In this document: positions 3,875 to 6,211 of the stretch, one piece after another | How the letters are laid out: each line of letters starts with the position of its first letter | Numbering within the stretch: position 1 is the first letter of the stretch | Origin: an uncultured Clostridia bacterium | GTDB taxonomy: Bacteria; Bacillota; Clostridia; TANB77; CAG-508 | DNA length: 6,211 nt | Reading direction: 5' to 3' | Assembly: GCA_947624925.1 (NCBI GenBank) | Contig: CANQMG010000072.1 | Span: forward strand, 1-6,211 | Program-made: the position numbers and the translations under genes | The notes under the pieces: generated by a model | What the model was told of the DNA's origin: nothing | Database searches by the model: none | Seen by the model: only the letters and a program-made list of their open reading frames with translations

Positions 3875-4746
3875 TTATGCTCCTCCCTGTCTTTTAATTC
3901 TTCATAAATTTTACAAAATCTATTATATCTTCCAGAATCTATTTCTCCTTCTAATACTTTTTCTTTTATTTTACAATTTTCTTCTTTTATATGATTACAA
4001 TCTTGATATTCACAAGAATTTATATATTTACTAAATTCTAAAAAAAATTCGTCTAGATTATTACTTTCAATTTCATAAATATCAAAAACTCCAAATCCAG
4101 GTGTATCTGCAATATATGTTTCTTTATCTATTTTATATAGCTTAGTATGTGTTGTAGTATTTTTTCCCTTTTTATTTTTAAAGCTTACTTCTCCTTCTTC
4201 AGTTACATTATTTTCAAATATTTTATTTATTATACTAGATTTTCCTACACCTGAATTTCCTGAAAAAGCACTTATATTTTTATTTAATATCTCTTTTAAC
4301 TCTAATATGCCTTCACCAGTTTTGGCATTAGTTTTTATCACTTTATACCCAATATTTTTATAAACATTTTCTATAGTCTGTGCTGTTTTGTTATCTAAAT
4401 CTATTTTATTTATAACAATTATTGGTTTAATATTTACATATTGTGCGAAACACAATTGTTTATCTAGCATTAATAAATCTGGCTTGGGATTTTTAGAAGA
4501 TATTACTAGTAACATCTGAGAAATATTTGCTATTTTAGGTCTTTTTATATAACTTGTTCTCTTATATACTTTATTTATTACGCCTTTGCTTTTATCTAAT
4601 ATTTCGACATCTACAATATCTCCTACTACTGGCAATATTTCTTCTTTTTTAAATTTACCTCTTGAAGCACATTCATATGTTTCATTATTTATTTCAACTA
4701 TAAATAAATTTGATATTATATTTATTACCAGTCCTTTTTTTATCAT
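3868..4746 (-). CDS. rsgA: Ribosome small-subunit-dependent GTPase A (RsgA/CpgA)
   Basis: This 292-residue circularly permuted GTPase helps late 30S maturation and couples to (p)ppGpp levels in Firmicutes. From the chosen ATG, an OB-fold covers about 1-65. G4 NKID is at 113-116, G5 NAKTG at 140-144, G1 GNSGVGKS at 163-170, G2 GKNTTTH at 194-200 and G3 DTPGF at 214-218. The zinc knuckle is C245-X4-C250-X-H252-X5-C258. The G2 motif has Asn196 where Escherichia coli RsgA has the proposed catalytic His of GxHTTT. I chose the ATG at 4746-4744 because GGGAG lies just upstream (4755-4751) and MIKKGLV fits family N-termini. A TTG 21 nt earlier has no ribosome site. It begins 13 nt after prkC and overlaps rpe. 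CpgA is a reported PrkC substrate in B. subtilis. Confidence 0.96.
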   Translation of the reverse strand: MIKKGLVINIISNLFIVEINNETYECASRGKFKKEEILPVVGDIVDVEILDKSKGVINKVYKRTSYIKRPKIANISQMLLVISSKNPKPDLLMLDKQLCFAQYVNIKPIIVINKIDLDNKTAQTIENVYKNIGYKVIKTNAKTGEGILELKEILNKNISAFSGNSGVGKSSIINKIFENNVTEEGEVSFKNKKGKNTTTHTKLYKIDKETYIADTPGFGVFDIYEIESNNLDEFFLEFSKYINSCEYQDCNHIKEENCKIKEKVLEGEIDSGRYNRFCKIYEELKDREEHKW

Positions 4747-4759
4747 ATTTCTCCCTTTA

Positions 4760-6211
4760 TTATTCAAATGTATAACTTGTAACTTCGTTTAAGTTAATTT
4801 GCTCCTGTCTTTTTACTACTTCATTAACTCTAATTTGTACTTCTACAGTACCTATTCCTCGTATTTCTTTACTTATGCTTGATAATGTTGGATTATTCAT
4901 TGCTGAATACCATGAGGTTCCATCTACCAATATTTCTACTTTAACTTCTTTAGGTTTATTGGTTGTAACTGTTTCTCCTGTTGTTTCATTATATTCTGTT
5001 TCATATTCAATTTCTCCCTCTAATATAGATTGTAAGTTTACATTAATTACCGCTTTCTTTTGCTTAGGAATTGAATTTACAGTTATTGTTATTTCACTAT
5101 CTTTTTCTACTTGAGTTTCGGCATCTAAGCTTTGTTTTATAACTTGACCATCATTTTTAGTTTTATCTTCAGAAGTTAAAACAGTTTTTAACTTTAGTTT
5201 TGCTTTTTCTATTGCCTCTTTTGCCTCAGCCTCAGTTTTTCCAATTAAATTTGGAACTGTTACTTTTTCTATTTCCTTACTTACTACTAATTTTACTGTT
5301 TCACCTGCATTTACCTTTTTGTCTTTTTCTATAGACTGTGTTATTACAATTCCAGCTTCAACATCTTTATCTTCTTTTTCTTCTATTTCATAAAGTAAAT
5401 TTAAAATTTCTAATTCTTGTATTGCCTCATCCTTAGTTAAACCAACTAGTTTAGGAACTATTACAATTTCTTGTCCCTTACTTACAACTACCTTTATTGT
5501 ATTCTTTTCTTTTATTTTATAATTCTCCACATATGGAGGATCTTGAGATATAATAATTCCTTCAGGAATTTCTTTATCATATACTTCTTCTTCTACTTCA
5601 TATATTAAATTTAATTTTTTAACAGTATCTTCTGCTTCAACATTTGATAAGCCAACAACATTTGGTATTTGTACATCTTTAACACTTAGTTTATTTAGTA
5701 AAAACATTGTTGACATTATAGTTATAGCAAATATTATTAAAAGAATAATCATAAACATAAGTATTTTGTGAGATTTAACAAACTTTTTAAATCCCTTTTC
5801 TTCTTTTTTTCTATTTTCTGTTTCTTCAGATTTATCGTAAATTGTAGATATTCTTTGTGTGGCATCTATATTTGCACTACTTCCATCTAATATAACAAAA
5901 TTTCCATCTGGATTTTTTAATGACATACTTAAATCTCTTAACATTTCTGTTGCATTAGCATATCTTAATGATGCATCTTTTTGCATAGCTTTCATAATAA
6001 TTTTGTTTAATGAATTTGGAATTTCATTATTTAAAACTTTAGGCTCTACAGGTGTTTCTTGCATATGTTTTAAGGCTATAGAAACTGGTGTATCTGCATT
6101 AAAAGGCACTTTACCTGTAACCATTTCGTATAATACTACTCCTAATGAATATAAATCAGATTTTTCATCTGTATATCCACCTCTTGCATGTTCAGGTGAA
6201 AAATAATGTAC
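4760..6211 (-). CDS. prkC: PASTA-domain Ser/Thr protein kinase, PrkC/StkP family (N-terminus outside window)
   Basis: The last 483 residues are present; the frame runs open off the right edge. Numbering from the edge, the kinase C-lobe includes the APE-like SPEHA (5-9), subdomain IX SDLYSLGVVLYEM (18-30) and a late conserved Arg in ASLRYANATEML. The catalytic loop, DFG and P-loop lie beyond the window. A charged juxtamembrane stretch precedes a single transmembrane helix (about 150-172). Three extracellular PASTA repeats follow (about 178-246, 247-313, 314-379), opening VQIPNVVGL, VIVPKLVGL and VTVPNLIGK. A last domain of about 100 residues is beta-rich and Ig-like in appearance. Such kinases sense muropeptides or lipid II and control wall growth, translation and germination. 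The frame's first Met inside the window (6124) is internal to the kinase domain, not a start. rsgA follows 13 nt later. Confidence 0.96.
   Translation of the reverse strand, partial: VHYFSPEHARGGYTDEKSDLYSLGVVLYEMVTGKVPFNADTPVSIALKHMQETPVEPKVLNNEIPNSLNKIIMKAMQKDASLRYANATEMLRDLSMSLKNPDGNFVILDGSSANIDATQRISTIYDKSEETENRKKEEKGFKKFVKSHKILMFMIILLIIFAITIMSTMFLLNKLSVKDVQIPNVVGLSNVEAEDTVKKLNLIYEVEEEVYDKEIPEGIIISQDPPYVENYKIKEKNTIKVVVSKGQEIVIVPKLVGLTKDEAIQELEILNLLYEIEEKEDKDVEAGIVITQSIEKDKKVNAGETVKLVVSKEIEKVTVPNLIGKTEAEAKEAIEKAKLKLKTVLTSEDKTKNDGQVIKQSLDAETQVEKDSEITITVNSIPKQKKAVINVNLQSILEGEIEYETEYNETTGETVTTNKPKEVKVEILVDGTSWYSAMNNPTLSSISKEIRGIGTVEVQIRVNEVVKRQEQINLNEVTSYTFE

Noticed and set aside
4747..4767. 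Upstream TTG start for rsgA adding seven residues
   Set aside because: No Shine-Dalgarno site precedes the TTG, and GGGAG lies between it and the internal ATG, which fits the family N-terminus better.
4586..4792. Plus-strand open frame opposite rsgA
   Set aside because: Antisense to a clear conserved gene, with no ribosome site; a shadow of biased codon use.
4875..5114. Plus-strand open frame opposite the end of prkC
   Set aside because: Antisense shadow of the C-terminal region of the kinase gene, with no supporting signals.
6122..6124. ATG as the start of the PASTA kinase gene
   Set aside because: The frame continues to the window edge and encodes conserved kinase subdomains VIII and IX upstream of this Met.
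5859..6206. Plus-strand 115-codon open frame opposite the kinase domain
   Set aside because: Antisense to conserved kinase motifs (SPEHA, SDLYSLG); no ribosome site.
1..6211. CRISPR array, insertion sequence with transposase, or replication origin
   Set aside because: No spaced direct repeats, transposase motifs or DnaA-box clusters were seen.

Overview
The window looks like chromosome of an AT-rich, endospore-forming member of the Bacillota, most likely a Clostridia. The evidence is the very low GC content, purine-rich Shine-Dalgarno sites, intrinsic terminators, a SpoVM peptide gene, a PASTA-domain Ser/Thr kinase, and the gene order prkC-rsgA-rpe ... spoVM-rpmB. That order matches the Bacillus subtilis block prkC-cpgA(rsgA)-rpe-thiN-spoVM-rpmB, including the opposite orientation of rpmB. 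No thiN (thiamin pyrophosphokinase) gene is visible here. About 2.1 kb of other genes lies between rpe and spoVM.

Layout, left to right. Positions 1-344 hold no intact gene. There is a GC-rich hairpin pair that could be a terminator and, on the minus strand, a decayed coding remnant. A minus-strand tRNA-Gln (anticodon CUG) and plus-strand rpmB (ribosomal protein L28, four-cysteine form) diverge from a shared 124-bp promoter region. A bidirectional terminator separates rpmB from a convergent minus-strand pair: a 49-residue two-helix membrane peptide and the 24-residue spoVM. Diverging from that pair are nth (endonuclease III) and a 43-residue four-cysteine protein with a TTG start, ended by a terminator whose loop contains the stop codon.

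Positions 1910-2265 form a long intergenic region. It holds a 19-bp palindrome, an extended -10 promoter, and a candidate small RNA of about 80 nt. The RNA consists of a long hairpin, whose loop and loop-closing pairs carry CCUCCUUUC (identical to the 16S rRNA anti-Shine-Dalgarno), followed by a terminator. After it come a textbook sigma-A promoter and a gene for an exported, C-terminally membrane-anchored bactofilin-like protein. A terminator shared with the minus-strand operon follows. That operon reads right to left as prkC (N-terminus outside the window), rsgA and rpe, with a 13-nt gap and then a 7-nt overlap.

How the parts relate: prkC, rsgA and rpe are a translationally compact operon linking a muropeptide-sensing kinase to ribosome assembly and pentose phosphate metabolism. 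RsgA (CpgA) is a reported PrkC substrate in B. subtilis. rpmB and rsgA both serve the ribosome. spoVM and its membrane-peptide partner point to spore-coat assembly. The most novel element is the candidate small RNA at 1976-2053. Four genuine features (spoVM, its 49-residue partner, the 43-residue Cys protein and the small RNA) are short enough to be missed by ordinary gene calling.
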